A stretch of 64,000 nucleotides of DNA from Palsa-1392 sp963819975 (GTDB taxonomy: Bacteria > Verrucomicrobiota > Verrucomicrobiia > Chthoniobacterales > UBA10450): contig CAWFYE010000003.1 in NCBI GenBank assembly GCA_963819975.1, positions 109,126 through 173,125 on the forward strand. Reading direction: 5' to 3'. The notes beneath the pieces were generated by a model, which ran no database searches, was not told the DNA's origin, and saw nothing but the letters and a program-made list of their open reading frames with translations. The first letter of the stretch is position 1. Every line of letters starts with the position of its first letter. This document shows positions 8,107-17,216 of the stretch, one piece after another. Position numbers and translations under genes: made by a program.

Positions 8107-8553
8107 TTGGAACTTAAAGATATCAAAGCCATCATCGACCTGATGAAGAAAAACGACCTCTCCGTGTTCGAGATGGAGAAGGACGGCTTCCGTTTGAAGC
8201 TGCAAAAAGGGGCGGGCGAGCAAACGGTTTTCGCTCCGCTGCCGATGCCGCAAGTGACCGCCCCGCCGGCGAACGGCGGAGGAGCAGCCGCGGGCAGCGC
8301 GCCTCCGGCGAGCGAAGCGAGCAGAGAAATCGTTTCCCCGATGGTCGGCACCTTTTACCGGGCCGCTTCGCCGGAGTCGCCGCCCTTCGCCGATATTGGC
8401 CGGGAAGTGAACGAAGACACCGTCGTCTGCATCATCGAGGCGATGAAAGTGATGAATGAGATCAAGGCCGAGACCAAAGGGGTGATTGCCGAAGTGGTGG
8501 CGGAAAACGGCAAGCCGGTTCAGTTTGGGCAGGCTCTTTTTAAGATTCGTTAG
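8107..8553 (+). CDS. accB: Biotin carboxyl carrier protein of acetyl-CoA carboxylase
   Basis: Carries biotin between the carboxylase and carboxyltransferase halves of acetyl-CoA carboxylase, starting fatty acid synthesis. 148 residues: an N-terminal helical piece, a Pro/Ala/Gly-rich linker (about 45-72) and the biotinyl domain with EAMKVMNEI, biotin attached at K114. The start is a TTG at 8107, chosen because GGAAAGGA lies 8 bp upstream as a good ribosome-binding site and the N-terminus LKDIKAIIDLMKKNDLS matches the family. The stop TAG is inside a TCGTTAGGC nonamer. accC follows after 58 bp, the classical accBC arrangement. Confidence 0.96.
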   Translation: MELKDIKAIIDLMKKNDLSVFEMEKDGFRLKLQKGAGEQTVFAPLPMPQVTAPPANGGGAAAGSAPPASEASREIVSPMVGTFYRAASPESPPFADIGREVNEDTVVCIIEAMKVMNEIKAETKGVIAEVVAENGKPVQFGQALFKIR

Positions 8554-8611
8554 GCTGCGGCGCCGGGCCGGATCGGGATGACCTGCGAGTCGTTCCCTGC
8601 GCGTTAGATTC

Positions 8612-9997
8612 ATGTTTGAAAAAATCCTGATCGCCAACCGCGGAGAGATCGCCCTCCGCGTTATCCGCGCCTGCAAGGAACTCGGCATCCGCACCCTCGC
8701 GGTTTATTCCGAAGCCGACGTCGATTCGCTCCATGTGCAGTTGGCCGACGAATCGATCTGTATCGGCTCGGCCCCCAGCTCCGACAGTTATCTCCGGATC
8801 GATCGGATCATGAGCGCGGCCGAAGTAGGCGACGTCGACGCGATCCATCCCGGCTACGGATTCCTGGCCGAGAACGCCCATTTCGCCGAAGTCAGCGAGA
8901 GCTGCAAAATCAAGTTCATCGGACCGACGCCGGCCGCGATGCGCGCGATGGGGGACAAAAATTCCGCCCGGGCCGCCGCCCGCAAAGCCGGCGTCCCGGT
9001 TACTCCGGGGAGCGATGGCATCGTCGATTCCGAGGCGGAGGCGATCAAGGTAGCGAAGAAAATCGGCTACCCGCTCATGATCAAAGCGGTCTCCGGCGGT
9101 GGCGGTCGCGGGATGCGCGCGGCGCACAACGAACCCAGTCTCGTGCAGGGATTTCACGGCGCGCGGATGGAGGCGGAAAAGGCTTTTGGGAACGCCGAGG
9201 TTTACATCGAGAAGCTGATCATTAACCCGCACCACATCGAGTTTCAGATCGTGGCCGACAATTACGGCAACACTGTCCACCTCGGCGAGCGGGATTGCTC
9301 GATCCAACGGCGCAACCAGAAGGTGATCGAGGAATGCCCATCGCCGCTCCTCACGCCGGCGATGCGCAAGCGGATGGGAAGCGCCGCGGTCAAGCTCGCG
9401 CAATCGGTTGGTTACACGAATGCCGGGACGATGGAGTTTCTGGTCGATCAGGAAGGCAACTACTACTTCATCGAGATGAACACCCGCATCCAGGTCGAGC
9501 ACACGATCACCGAGGAAGTTTACGGTTGCGATTTGGTGAAGGAACAGATTCACATCGCCGCAGGCGACAAACTCTCGCCCCACGTGGCGAGGCCGATGGC
9601 GCGTTCCCACGCCATCCAATGCCGGATCAATGCCGAGGATCCGTCGCGGAACTTCCAGCCCTCAGCCGGGCGAATTAATTTCTACTACGCGCCCGGGGGC
9701 CGTGGGATCCGGATCGATTCTCACGCTTACACCGGTTACACCGTTCCGCCTAACTATGACTCGATGATCGCGAAATTGATCGCGATCGGCGCAACCCGCG
9801 AGTCGGCTATCGCCCGGATGCGGCGCGCACTCGGAGAATATCTCATCACCGGGATCAAGACGACGATTCCGTTCCACAACGCGATCATGCGCAATGCCGA
9901 TTTTCGGAATGGCAAGTACGACACCGGTTTCGTCGACCGGATGATGAACTCGGACGCGTTTGAGCTGCGGCCCTCGAATGGCCGCTTGACCGATTGA
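8612..9997 (+). CDS. accC: Biotin carboxylase subunit of acetyl-CoA carboxylase
   Basis: ATP-dependent carboxylation of biotin on AccB. 461 residues with the full ATP-grasp organisation: N-terminal FEKILIANRGEIALRVIRAC, K116 in AMGDKNSAR, the glycine loop KAVSGGGGRGMR (158-169), the GERDCSIQRRNQKVIEE block and the catalytic EMNTRIQVEH. Length is slightly above the usual ~450. It is in an operon with accB and with thiE, whose TTG start overlaps the accC stop by 4 bp. AccA and AccD are not in this window. Confidence 0.97.
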   Translation: MFEKILIANRGEIALRVIRACKELGIRTLAVYSEADVDSLHVQLADESICIGSAPSSDSYLRIDRIMSAAEVGDVDAIHPGYGFLAENAHFAEVSESCKIKFIGPTPAAMRAMGDKNSARAAARKAGVPVTPGSDGIVDSEAEAIKVAKKIGYPLMIKAVSGGGGRGMRAAHNEPSLVQGFHGARMEAEKAFGNAEVYIEKLIINPHHIEFQIVADNYGNTVHLGERDCSIQRRNQKVIEECPSPLLTPAMRKRMGSAAVKLAQSVGYTNAGTMEFLVDQEGNYYFIEMNTRIQVEHTITEEVYGCDLVKEQIHIAAGDKLSPHVARPMARSHAIQCRINAEDPSRNFQPSAGRINFYYAPGGRGIRIDSHAYTGYTVPPNYDSMIAKLIAIGATRESAIARMRRALGEYLITGIKTTIPFHNAIMRNADFRNGKYDTGFVDRMMNSDAFELRPSNGRLTD

Positions 9998-10638
9998 GTG
10001 CGACGAATGCGCTCGCGCGCGGGCGGCTCTACGCAATTCTCGATCTCGGTTATGTCGCTCCGGAAAAAACGGAGTCGGTCACGGCCGATTTGATCCGGGG
10101 CGGGGCCGATCTCATTCAGCTCCGGGGAAAAAAGCAGAGCGTCGACGAACTCACCGGTCTCGCTGAAAAGCTGCATCGCCTAACGAGCAACGCGGGCATT
10201 CCGCTGATTATCAACGATCATCCCGAGATCGCGCGCAACGTTCCGGTCGAAGGGTTGCACCTCGGCCAGGACGATCTCGCGATTGCGCCTGCGCGCGAAA
10301 TCGTCGGGCGCGATTGCTGGATTGGGAAATCGACCCACAGCCTTGCCCAGGCGACGACTGCCGTCGCGGAAGGCGCAAATTATGTTGGTTTTGGTCCGCT
10401 TTTCGCCACTCCGACCAAACCTGATTACACACCGATCGGCACGGATGAAATCCGGCGCGTGCACGAGCTGGTCGCGCTTCCGATTTTTTGTATCGGCGGG
10501 ATCAAGCTCCAGAATCTCGCGGACGTTTTGGCCGCTGGCGCAAAGCGTGTCGTCATCGTATCTGGGCTGCTGCAAAGCGACGATATCGCGGCCGCGACCC
10601 GCGCGGCGAAAGCGCTCCTCGCCCAATCTGAAATCTAA
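9994..10638 (+). CDS. thiE: Thiamine-phosphate synthase
   Basis: Joins HMP-PP and THZ-P to thiamine phosphate. 214 residues in a TIM barrel with GADLIQLRGK, IINDHPEIA, GLHLGQDD, IGKSTHSLAQ, YVGFGPLFATPTK and FCIGGI, matching the ordered ThiE motifs (HLGQxD and GPxFxTxTK). The start is TTG at 9994 overlapping the accC stop, so it is translated in series with accC, an unusual partner for a thiamine gene. The last residues (QSEI) are encoded by the first unit of a tandem heptamer tract that runs into the spacer. No thiamine riboswitch was seen. Confidence 0.93.
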   Translation: MSATNALARGRLYAILDLGYVAPEKTESVTADLIRGGADLIQLRGKKQSVDELTGLAEKLHRLTSNAGIPLIINDHPEIARNVPVEGLHLGQDDLAIAPAREIVGRDCWIGKSTHSLAQATTAVAEGANYVGFGPLFATPTKPDYTPIGTDEIRRVHELVALPIFCIGGIKLQNLADVLAAGAKRVVIVSGLLQSDDIAAATRAAKALLAQSEI

Positions 10639-10645
10639 ATTCTAA
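10625..10645. repeat. Short tandem heptamer tract (AATCTGA AATCTAA ATTCTAA)
   Basis: Three period-7 units spanning the last codons and stop of thiE and the spacer before the PfkB kinase. The unit sequence differs from the TCTGACC type found in the polysaccharide locus, but the period and gene-border position are the same. Confidence 0.6.
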
Positions 10646-10651
10646 ACTACC

Positions 10652-11569
10652 ATGTCCGTTCTCGTCGTTGGATCCATTGCCCTTGATACCGTCAAGACTC
10701 CAGTCGAAGAACATGCCGATCAGCTCGGCGGTTCTGCTTCCTACGCCGCGGTCGGGGCGAGCTTTTTCGCCCCGGTCAATCTCGTCGGAGTGGTCGGCGA
10801 CGATTTTCCGAAATCGGAATTCGAATTTTGGAAATCGCGCAACATCGACCCGGCTGGCGTGCAGCAGGTCGCGGGCAAAACGTTCCGCTGGTCGGGCGAA
10901 TACGCCTGGGATCTCAACACCCGCGAAACAAAATCGGTCGCACTCAATGTCTTCGAAAACTTCGAGCCGGAGCTGCCGGAAAATTTTTGCGAAACAGAAT
11001 TTGTTCTTCTGGCCAACATCGCGCCTTCTCTGCAATCCCATGTCCTCGATCAGATGCGCCGGCCGCGTTTTGTCGTCGCCGACACGATGGATCTTTGGAT
11101 CGAGACGACCCGAAAAGATCTCGATAAACTCATTCCGCGCGTCGACCTCCTCATCCTGAACGACAGCGAAGCGCGGCAGATGACGGGCGACACGAGCCTG
11201 ATCCGGGCGGGTCGCGCCATCCGGCGGATGGGGCCGAAATATGTCGCGGTCAAAAAAGGCGAGCACGGCGCGCTGCTCTTCGGTCCGGACGATTTTTTCA
11301 GTTGTGGCGCTTATCCGTTGGAGGACATCCACGATCCGACCGGAGCGGGGGACACGTTTGCCGGCGGCCTCGCCGGATATCTTGCGGGGACGGGAGGCGG
11401 CGAAATGGATTTCGCGCTCCTGCGGCGGGCGGTCATTTACGGAAGCGTGCTGGCGAGCTTTAACGTCGAAGCCTTCAGTCTCGAACGGCTGCGCCACCTA
11501 ACGAGCGAGGAAATTGACGAGCGTTTCGAAATGTTTCGGCTCATGAGCCAGTTTGAGGTGCTGCCGTAG
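10652..11569 (+). CDS. PfkB/ribokinase-family sugar or nucleoside kinase
   Basis: 305 residues starting MSVLVVGSIALDT. The N-terminal GGSASYAAVGASFF is the substrate-binding PfkB signature 1 region, and DPTGAGDTFAGG (228-239) is PfkB signature 2 with catalytic base D234. The lid strands are short, as in adenosine-kinase-like bacterial members. Substrate is not predictable from sequence alone; annotations in this subgroup are usually only 'sugar kinase'. It follows thiE after 13 bp and precedes pdxJ, so a vitamin-related kinase role is conceivable but unproven. An octamer CCTAACGA is at 11497. Confidence 0.88.
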   Translation: MSVLVVGSIALDTVKTPVEEHADQLGGSASYAAVGASFFAPVNLVGVVGDDFPKSEFEFWKSRNIDPAGVQQVAGKTFRWSGEYAWDLNTRETKSVALNVFENFEPELPENFCETEFVLLANIAPSLQSHVLDQMRRPRFVVADTMDLWIETTRKDLDKLIPRVDLLILNDSEARQMTGDTSLIRAGRAIRRMGPKYVAVKKGEHGALLFGPDDFFSCGAYPLEDIHDPTGAGDTFAGGLAGYLAGTGGGEMDFALLRRAVIYGSVLASFNVEAFSLERLRHLTSEEIDERFEMFRLMSQFEVLP

Positions 11570-11653
11570 CGGCTTGCGGCAACTCCGGGCACTACCCGAG
11601 CGCTCACTCTTTCGCGGTTGCCTTTCCCCGCTCTGCGCTCCTATTGAAACCTG

Positions 11654-12406
11654 ATGGGAAAAATGCAGCTCGGCGTTAACCTCGACCACATCGCTACTCT
11701 TCGGCAGGCGCGCTACGCCACTACCCCGGATTCGAAGAATGCCGAGCCCGACCCGATCGTGGCGGCGAGCCTCTGCGAGCGGGCGGGGGCGAGCGGGATC
11801 ACCGCTCATCTCCGGGCCGATCGCCGCCATATGCAGGACCGCGATCTGGAACGGCTTCGCGCCAATATCATGACGAAGCTCAACCTCGAGATGGGGAACA
11901 CGCCCCAGATCATCGATTTTGCGCTCCGCCTCCAACCCGATGAGGTCTGCCTCGTGCCGGAAAACCGGGCCGAGATCACGACCGAGGGCGGTCTCGATCT
12001 CGTTAGGCACGAACATGAGCTGGCTCCAACCATGAAACGGCTGCACGCGGCGGGAATCCGGGTCAGCCTCTTTATTGATCCGGAACCGCAACAGATCGAT
12101 GTCGCTCTCCGATTGGCGACCGACATCGTCGAGCTGCATACAGGCGCGCTCGCCAATGCCTTCACCGAAAAGATCGAGCAACAGGAACTCGAACGGCTGC
12201 AGGCGGCGGCGGTGCGCGCTTCCAACTTCGGCCTCCAGGTCAATGCCGGGCACGGGATCAATTATCGGAATATTTCTCTCATCCACCACATCCCGCATCT
12301 CGTGGAGTTGAACATCGGCCATTCGATCGTGGCGCGGGCGGTCTGGGTCGGCCTCGAAACCGCAGTGAGCGAAATGCTCGTCCTAATGCAAAATTACCGG
12401 GGATGA
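11654..12406 (+). CDS. pdxJ: Pyridoxine 5'-phosphate synthase
   Basis: Condenses 1-deoxyxylulose-5-phosphate with aminoacetone phosphate to PNP, the last step of DXP-dependent vitamin B6 synthesis. 250 residues with the diagnostic start LGVNLDHIATLRQARY, the block ITAHLRADRRHMQDRDL, LNLEMGNT, CLVPENRAEITTEGGL, VSLFIDPEP, ELHTGALAN and NAGHGINYRN, all in family order. Its stop overlaps the acpS ATG by 4 bp; the pdxJ-acpS pair is a common bacterial arrangement. A reverse nonamer is at 12000. Confidence 0.97.
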   Translation: MGKMQLGVNLDHIATLRQARYATTPDSKNAEPDPIVAASLCERAGASGITAHLRADRRHMQDRDLERLRANIMTKLNLEMGNTPQIIDFALRLQPDEVCLVPENRAEITTEGGLDLVRHEHELAPTMKRLHAAGIRVSLFIDPEPQQIDVALRLATDIVELHTGALANAFTEKIEQQELERLQAAAVRASNFGLQVNAGHGINYRNISLIHHIPHLVELNIGHSIVARAVWVGLETAVSEMLVLMQNYRG

Positions 12407-12789
12407 GAATTATCGGCATTGGGATTGATCTGGTTGATTGCGCGCGGATCGAAAATTCGATCGAGCGTTTTGGCGAGCGCTTTCTGCATCGCGTCTTCAC
12501 CGAGGGCGAGATCGCCTATTCGAATTCGATGAAATATCCGGCGCGTCATTTCGCGGCGCGTTTCGCGGCCAAGGAAGCGCTCTCGAAAGCCTTCGGGACC
12601 GGGATTGGAAAATCGATGGGCTGGCGCGATCTCGAGGTGCGGAAAAAAGAGAGCGGCGAGCCGTTTGTCGTCCTGAGCGGCGGTGCGGAAAAGATGGCGA
12701 ACGAACGCGAAGTCGTCCACATCTGGATCAGCCTCAGCCATACGGAAAATAGCGGAATGGCCACGATCATTCTTGAAGTCCACGACTGA
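12403..12789 (+). CDS. acpS: Holo-[acyl-carrier-protein] synthase
   Basis: Transfers 4'-phosphopantetheine from CoA to ACP. 128 residues with IGIGIDLVDCARIE (Mg2+ ligand D9) and FAAKEALSKAFGTG (E58), the two conserved AcpS motifs, and a SLSHTENS segment near the C-terminus. Translationally linked at both ends: it overlaps pdxJ by 4 bp and its TGA stop shares one base with the ATG of the MscS gene. Confidence 0.96.
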   Translation: MRIIGIGIDLVDCARIENSIERFGERFLHRVFTEGEIAYSNSMKYPARHFAARFAAKEALSKAFGTGIGKSMGWRDLEVRKKESGEPFVVLSGGAEKMANEREVVHIWISLSHTENSGMATIILEVHD

Positions 12790-14414
12790 TGACGCGGGGT
12801 GGTGAAAGATCATTCCGCTGGCTTTGCCTAACGATCGCGCTCTGCTGCGCCCTGGCCCCGCTCGAAGTCTTCGCCCAGGCTACGCCCGCTCCCACATCGG
12901 CGGAAAGCCTTTCCGCCCAGCGGGCCGCGGGAGAGCGGAGCAAGATGTATCGGGCCGGTCTCGTTTACAGCGAGTGGCTGGATGGCTTCGCGCAGCGAAA
13001 CGGTAGCGAATTTCTCCAGCGACCAGTCTTCGACCGGGTCACCTGGATGCGTCTCCTCGCCTGCGCGGCTTCGCTGGCGCTGATCGCGGCTCTGACCGGA
13101 TTCTTTCTCCGGTTCGTTAGGCAACGGGCCGGCGCAATCGAATCGAATGAGCATCAGTCCTGGCTCGCTTTGGCCGCGGCCGCGATCCGCAAACCGCTTG
13201 CTCTCCTCATCTGGGTGATCGGCGGATTCCTGGCTTTCATGCCCATCGTTTCGGGCATTTCGTCGCGACCTCATCGCCTCTTTTTTGCCAACTCGCTGAC
13301 CGCGATCCTCTACGCCGGTCGGGTCATCGCGATCCTTTGGCTCATTTTCCAGGCGATCCGTGCCGTGGAAAAACGAATGCGGCAGTGGGCCCAGCGGAGC
13401 GGGAGCGTCCTGAATAATGTCGTCGTCCCGGTGGTCGGCCAGACGCTGCGTCTCGCCGTGCCGTTGCTCGCGGTCATCCTCCTCCTGCCTCTGCTCGATT
13501 TGCCCAGGGAGTGGGCCTGGGTCACGGAAAAAGGTTTCGGGATTCTGCTCATCGTTAGCCTGGCCTTCCTCATCATTCGCGGGGTGCGCGCGATCCAGAG
13601 CGCTCTCCTCCGCGAGCATCGGCTCGACGTCGCGGACAACTACACCGCGCGCCGCATCTACACCCAGGTCTCGGTCATTCGCAAAATCGTCATCTCGGTC
13701 GTGATCGTTATCGGGCTCGGTTCGATTTTGATGATGTTCGATGCTGTCCGCCAACTTGGGACGAGCATCCTCGCCTCCGCCGGAATCGCTGGAATCATTC
13801 TTGGTTTCGCGGCCCAAAAAACGTTAGGCAATCTCCTCGCCGGAATTCAGATCGCGCTGAGCCAGCCGATTCTGATCGACGATGTTGTCATTGTGGAAGG
13901 AGAGTTCGGCCGGATCGAAGACATCACGCTCACCTTCGTGAGCGTGCGCACCTGGGACCTGCGCCGGCTGATCGTGCCGATCACTTATTTCATCGAGAAA
14001 CCATTCCAGAACTGGAGCCGCAATTCCGAACAATTGCTCGGCACGATTCTTCTCTATCTCGATTACCAGGTTCCGCTAGGCGAATTGCGTGAAGAATTGA
14101 AGCGCCTGGTGGAGAAGAACGAAAACTGGGATCGCGAAGTCTGCAAACTGCAGGTCACGGAAACAAAGCCGAACACGATCGAAGTGCGCGCGCTCGTGAG
14201 CAGCGCGAACGCGGGCCAGGGATTCGACCTGCGCTGCCAGGTGCGCGAAGGCCTGATCGAATTTCTGCGCAGCCGCTATCCGGAAAGTCTGCCGCGCGTC
14301 CGGACGGTCTTAACGCGGCTCGACGAATCGGGTGCTCGTGATCGCCCGCTCGGCGCGTCCGTCGAAAAACAGGAGCGTGAGCGCGGTCCGTCGGCGTCCG
14401 GGTTGGAAGCCTAG
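12789..14414 (+). CDS. MscS-family mechanosensitive channel
   Basis: 541 residues with a signal peptide (about residues 10-31, ending VFAQA), several hydrophobic helices between about 80 and 330 and the MscS pore/beta domain: ILASAGIAGIILGFAAQKTLGNLLAGI then QPILIDDVVIVEGEFGRIEDI and TWDLRRLIVPITYF. The GFAAQKTLGNLLAG helix is the pore-lining TM3 equivalent. The C-terminal ~120 residues form the cytoplasmic part, ending in a charged tail. Expected to sit in the inner membrane and open on hypo-osmotic shock. The periplasmic N-terminal extension makes it longer than E. coli MscS (286 aa). Nonamers at 12826 and 13114. Confidence 0.92.
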   Translation: MTRGGERSFRWLCLTIALCCALAPLEVFAQATPAPTSAESLSAQRAAGERSKMYRAGLVYSEWLDGFAQRNGSEFLQRPVFDRVTWMRLLACAASLALIAALTGFFLRFVRQRAGAIESNEHQSWLALAAAAIRKPLALLIWVIGGFLAFMPIVSGISSRPHRLFFANSLTAILYAGRVIAILWLIFQAIRAVEKRMRQWAQRSGSVLNNVVVPVVGQTLRLAVPLLAVILLLPLLDLPREWAWVTEKGFGILLIVSLAFLIIRGVRAIQSALLREHRLDVADNYTARRIYTQVSVIRKIVISVVIVIGLGSILMMFDAVRQLGTSILASAGIAGIILGFAAQKTLGNLLAGIQIALSQPILIDDVVIVEGEFGRIEDITLTFVSVRTWDLRRLIVPITYFIEKPFQNWSRNSEQLLGTILLYLDYQVPLGELREELKRLVEKNENWDREVCKLQVTETKPNTIEVRALVSSANAGQGFDLRCQVREGLIEFLRSRYPESLPRVRTVLTRLDESGARDRPLGASVEKQERERGPSASGLEA

Positions 14415-14535
14415 CGGAAATCTTTTTTGCCCTGGATGAAGAATACCCGGAGAAATGCGGAGCCAGGGCGCACGGGTTTGTTAGTCTTTACGAATCCGAC
14501 GGCAATGTGCCACCGGGATTCCAAGGGGAGAGTCT

Positions 14536-16422
14536 ATGAGACGATTGGTGCTGGTGGCGGCCTTTGCCGCTCTATATCCCCTCTGGATGGTCGTCAGTAT
14601 TAGCGGACAGGCCGCGCCTCCCAAAAGCCCCGCGTCGCTCCCTTCCGCCGTGATGAAGGTGTCCAACGCGCCTAACGACACGCCTAACGCGGACACCTAC
14701 AGTCTCCTGGCCTGGTCGGAATTGGGAATGCACTGCGACGACGGCAAGGATTATTCGATCTTTGCCATTCTGCCTCCCTACAACGTGGTCCACGCGCAGT
14801 TGATCAAGATTGGCGAACCGCCGGTGCCGATCACCAGCGGCGTCAGCGTCACCTACCAGGCGATGGCCGATGCGACCGGCTCGATCAACACCATCAGCTC
14901 GACCAAGACCAACTTCTGGAGTTACGCGCGGGCGCTCTTTCTTGCCAAGCTCAGGCCCGACGTCGGCCTGGCGGGTTACAAGGTGCAGAGTCTCACGCCC
15001 AATAACATGTCGTTCATTACCGGCGAAAGCTTCTGGGAAGCCCTTGGGATTCCGACCCTGAACTACGATGACAATGGGAGTTTCCAGCCCTTGCCGATGG
15101 CGCAGATCGTGGCCAAGGACCCCGCCGGCACCGATTTGGCGCAGACCTCCGTCGTCCTTTCCGTGAGCGACGAGATTAGCTGTAACATCTGCCACGCCTC
15201 GAACAGCGACCCGGCCGCCATGCCCGCTCGCGGCTGGGTGAACGACCCGGATCCGTGGCGGGATACCAAGCTCAACATCCTGTTGAAGCACGACGATCGC
15301 GTCGATATCTCGCCCTACTTGGCGCAACTGAAAGCCAACGGTTACAGGTACAGGAAAACCCTTTATGCGACGGCCGCCCGGGGAACCCCTGTTCTCTGCG
15401 CCGCCTGTCATAGCGACAACGCCTTGGCCTTGCCCGGTCTCCCCGGAATCGGGGCAGAGGCGAGCGATATGCATACCCTGCACGGGCCTCAGATTTTGCA
15501 GTCCAACGGTCTGACGCTCGACCAGAACAGCGCGATCAGCGATGCCAACTCCTGCTACCTCTGTCACCCTGGCCTGACGACGAAGTGCAAGCGCGGGGCG
15601 ATGAACGCGACGCTCTGCTCCAGTTGCCATGGAAATCTGACTTACACCGGAATGGCGTCGCGGAATCCGTGGATCATCGAACCCTCCTGCCAGATGTGCC
15701 ACAACACCAGCCAGCGCTTCGCGACCGCATTCGATAACACCGGCCAGTGGCGGCAAACCACCGACAAAACGTTCGCGACGAACGACGACGTGCCGGTGCC
15801 GGGGGCGAACCTCTTTCGGTTTAGCACCGGCCATGGCGGCGTCTTCTGCTCCGCCTGCCACGGCTCGCCGCACGCCGAGTATCCTTCGCTGGACGCGAAC
15901 GACAACGTGGCTCCGATCGCGTTGCAGGGCTACGCTGCCAAGATTACCGAATGCACAGTTTGTCACACCGCGGGGATGGCGGCGGGCGGGTTGGATGGGC
16001 CGCATGGCCTCCACGTCGTTGGTCAAAAATGGGTCGACGCACACCCGGATTACGTGGAGCACCACGGATCACAGAGCTGCACCTATTGTCATGGCTCTGA
16101 CTACCGAGGCCTGCCGCTTTCGGAGTCGAAAATCGCGCGCACTTATCGGGTGGAGGAAGGATCGAAGAGCTTTCCCGCCAATCACCAGTTCAATTGTTAC
16201 GACTGCCATAACGGTCCAGGCGGGGATTCGCCGGTCAAAGAAAAATCAGCAACAGGCTCGCCTCCTTCCGGCGGACGGCGCGCTGAAGAGATAGCCATCA
16301 GCCTAACGAAACCGGTCGACCAGACGAGCGAAAGCGCCGCACCACACTTGCGCCCCAGCGGCGAAAATCGTAGAAACGTTCATGTTCCAAAAGGACGCGA
16401 TCGTGCGGCTCCTGCGCGATAA
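14536..16422 (+). CDS. Exported multihaem c-type cytochrome, nine CXXCH sites
   Basis: 628 residues with an N-terminal signal (LVLVAAFAALYPLWMVVSI) and a GGGGAG-like ribosome-binding site just upstream of the ATG. Nine CXXCH haem-attachment motifs are visible in order: CNICH, CAACH, CYLCH, CSSCH, CQMCH, CSACH, CTVCH, CTYCH and CYDCH, all in the C-terminal two thirds. The N-terminal ~200 residues (WSELGMHCDDGKDYSIFAILPPYN) form a haem-free domain seen in multihaem lipoproteins of metal reducers, as far as I recall. No partner oxidoreductase is adjacent. The last ~60 residues after the ninth haem site are low complexity and overlap the next gene by 41 bp, so the true C-terminus may differ. Two near-tandem nonamers lie at 14670 and 14682 (the second with one mismatch). 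Confidence 0.88.
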   Translation: MRRLVLVAAFAALYPLWMVVSISGQAAPPKSPASLPSAVMKVSNAPNDTPNADTYSLLAWSELGMHCDDGKDYSIFAILPPYNVVHAQLIKIGEPPVPITSGVSVTYQAMADATGSINTISSTKTNFWSYARALFLAKLRPDVGLAGYKVQSLTPNNMSFITGESFWEALGIPTLNYDDNGSFQPLPMAQIVAKDPAGTDLAQTSVVLSVSDEISCNICHASNSDPAAMPARGWVNDPDPWRDTKLNILLKHDDRVDISPYLAQLKANGYRYRKTLYATAARGTPVLCAACHSDNALALPGLPGIGAEASDMHTLHGPQILQSNGLTLDQNSAISDANSCYLCHPGLTTKCKRGAMNATLCSSCHGNLTYTGMASRNPWIIEPSCQMCHNTSQRFATAFDNTGQWRQTTDKTFATNDDVPVPGANLFRFSTGHGGVFCSACHGSPHAEYPSLDANDNVAPIALQGYAAKITECTVCHTAGMAAGGLDGPHGLHVVGQKWVDAHPDYVEHHGSQSCTYCHGSDYRGLPLSESKIARTYRVEEGSKSFPANHQFNCYDCHNGPGGDSPVKEKSATGSPPSGGRRAEEIAISLTKPVDQTSESAAPHLRPSGENRRNVHVPKGRDRAAPAR

Positions 16423-17209
16423 TGATCCGGCCACGGTCGCGCTTCTTAAGGAGCAGCTGATCGAATCCGGGAGCGACGGGATCGCCGCCTTGCGCGACCT
16501 TCTCTCGCTCGACGACGAGGCGGTCACCTCCCACGTTCGCGAAGTGCTCGAGAAAATCGGGGCCGACGAAGCGCAGGATGACATGCTGCTTTGCGCGCAT
16601 CTCTTTCCGGAGCATGGCGACATCGAGGCGGTCTGGTGGCTCCTGACGCTTTGCTTTGAACCGGAAGCGCCGGTCGCCAAACTGCGCCGCAAACTGGACG
16701 CTTGGGGGCGAAGGCTGCGGATACTTGTGGCCAAGGCCGGTTCGGCCCGCGAGCGGCTCCAGACTTTGACTACTTTCATGGCGGAAGATCTCGGAATTCG
16801 CGGGAACGCCGAGGAATATTACGATCCGAAAAATTCGCTTCTCAGCGATGTGATTGAGACCCGACTCGGGATACCGATTTCGCTCGCGATGCTGTATGTG
16901 ATCATTGGGCGACGTGCCGACATGCACATCGACGGGATCAATCTCCCGGGGCATTTCATCGCGCGTTACGAAAGGATTTTGTTCGATCCTTTCCACCAGG
17001 GGCGAATTCTTTCGCGACCTGATTGCGAGGCGATCCTGACCCGGCAACGGCTCAAGACGCAGTCGAGTTACTTCGCGCCCGCCTCGCCGCGACTGGTGCT
17101 GATGCGGATGCTGGCCAACCTGGTTTTCATTTTCGAGCGCTCGGGCGAACGGCAAAAGCATGCGCTCGTCATGAGCTGGCTCAAAGCGCTCGATCGCCCG
17201 AAGCTGTAG
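16382..17209 (+). CDS. SirB1/transglutaminase-like family protein
   Basis: 275 residues. The N-terminal half has helical repeat-like sequence (VALLKEQLIESGSDGIAAL). The C-terminal half has EEYYDPKNSLLSDVIETRLGIPISLAMLYVIIGRR and INLPGHFIARY, the hallmark of the SirB1 N-terminal domain (transglutaminase-core-2). The GHF histidine is conserved, but a catalytic cysteine is not evident, so it is probably non-enzymatic. Members are widespread and poorly characterised. The start at 16382 overlaps the cytochrome tail, but the family-like N-terminus (IVRLLRDNDPATVALLKEQL) supports it. Confidence 0.82.
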   Translation: MFQKDAIVRLLRDNDPATVALLKEQLIESGSDGIAALRDLLSLDDEAVTSHVREVLEKIGADEAQDDMLLCAHLFPEHGDIEAVWWLLTLCFEPEAPVAKLRRKLDAWGRRLRILVAKAGSARERLQTLTTFMAEDLGIRGNAEEYYDPKNSLLSDVIETRLGIPISLAMLYVIIGRRADMHIDGINLPGHFIARYERILFDPFHQGRILSRPDCEAILTRQRLKTQSSYFAPASPRLVLMRMLANLVFIFERSGERQKHALVMSWLKALDRPKL

Positions 17210-17216
17210 CTCCGGG

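Noticed and set aside
8107..8553. ATG starts for accB
   Set aside because: No in-frame ATG lies near the conserved N-terminus; TTG with a good GGAAAGGA site fits better.
14572..16065. 497-codon minus-strand frame over the cytochrome gene
   Set aside because: It is opposite to nine perfect CXXCH motifs and has the Arg/Val/Gly-rich composition of a shadow frame.
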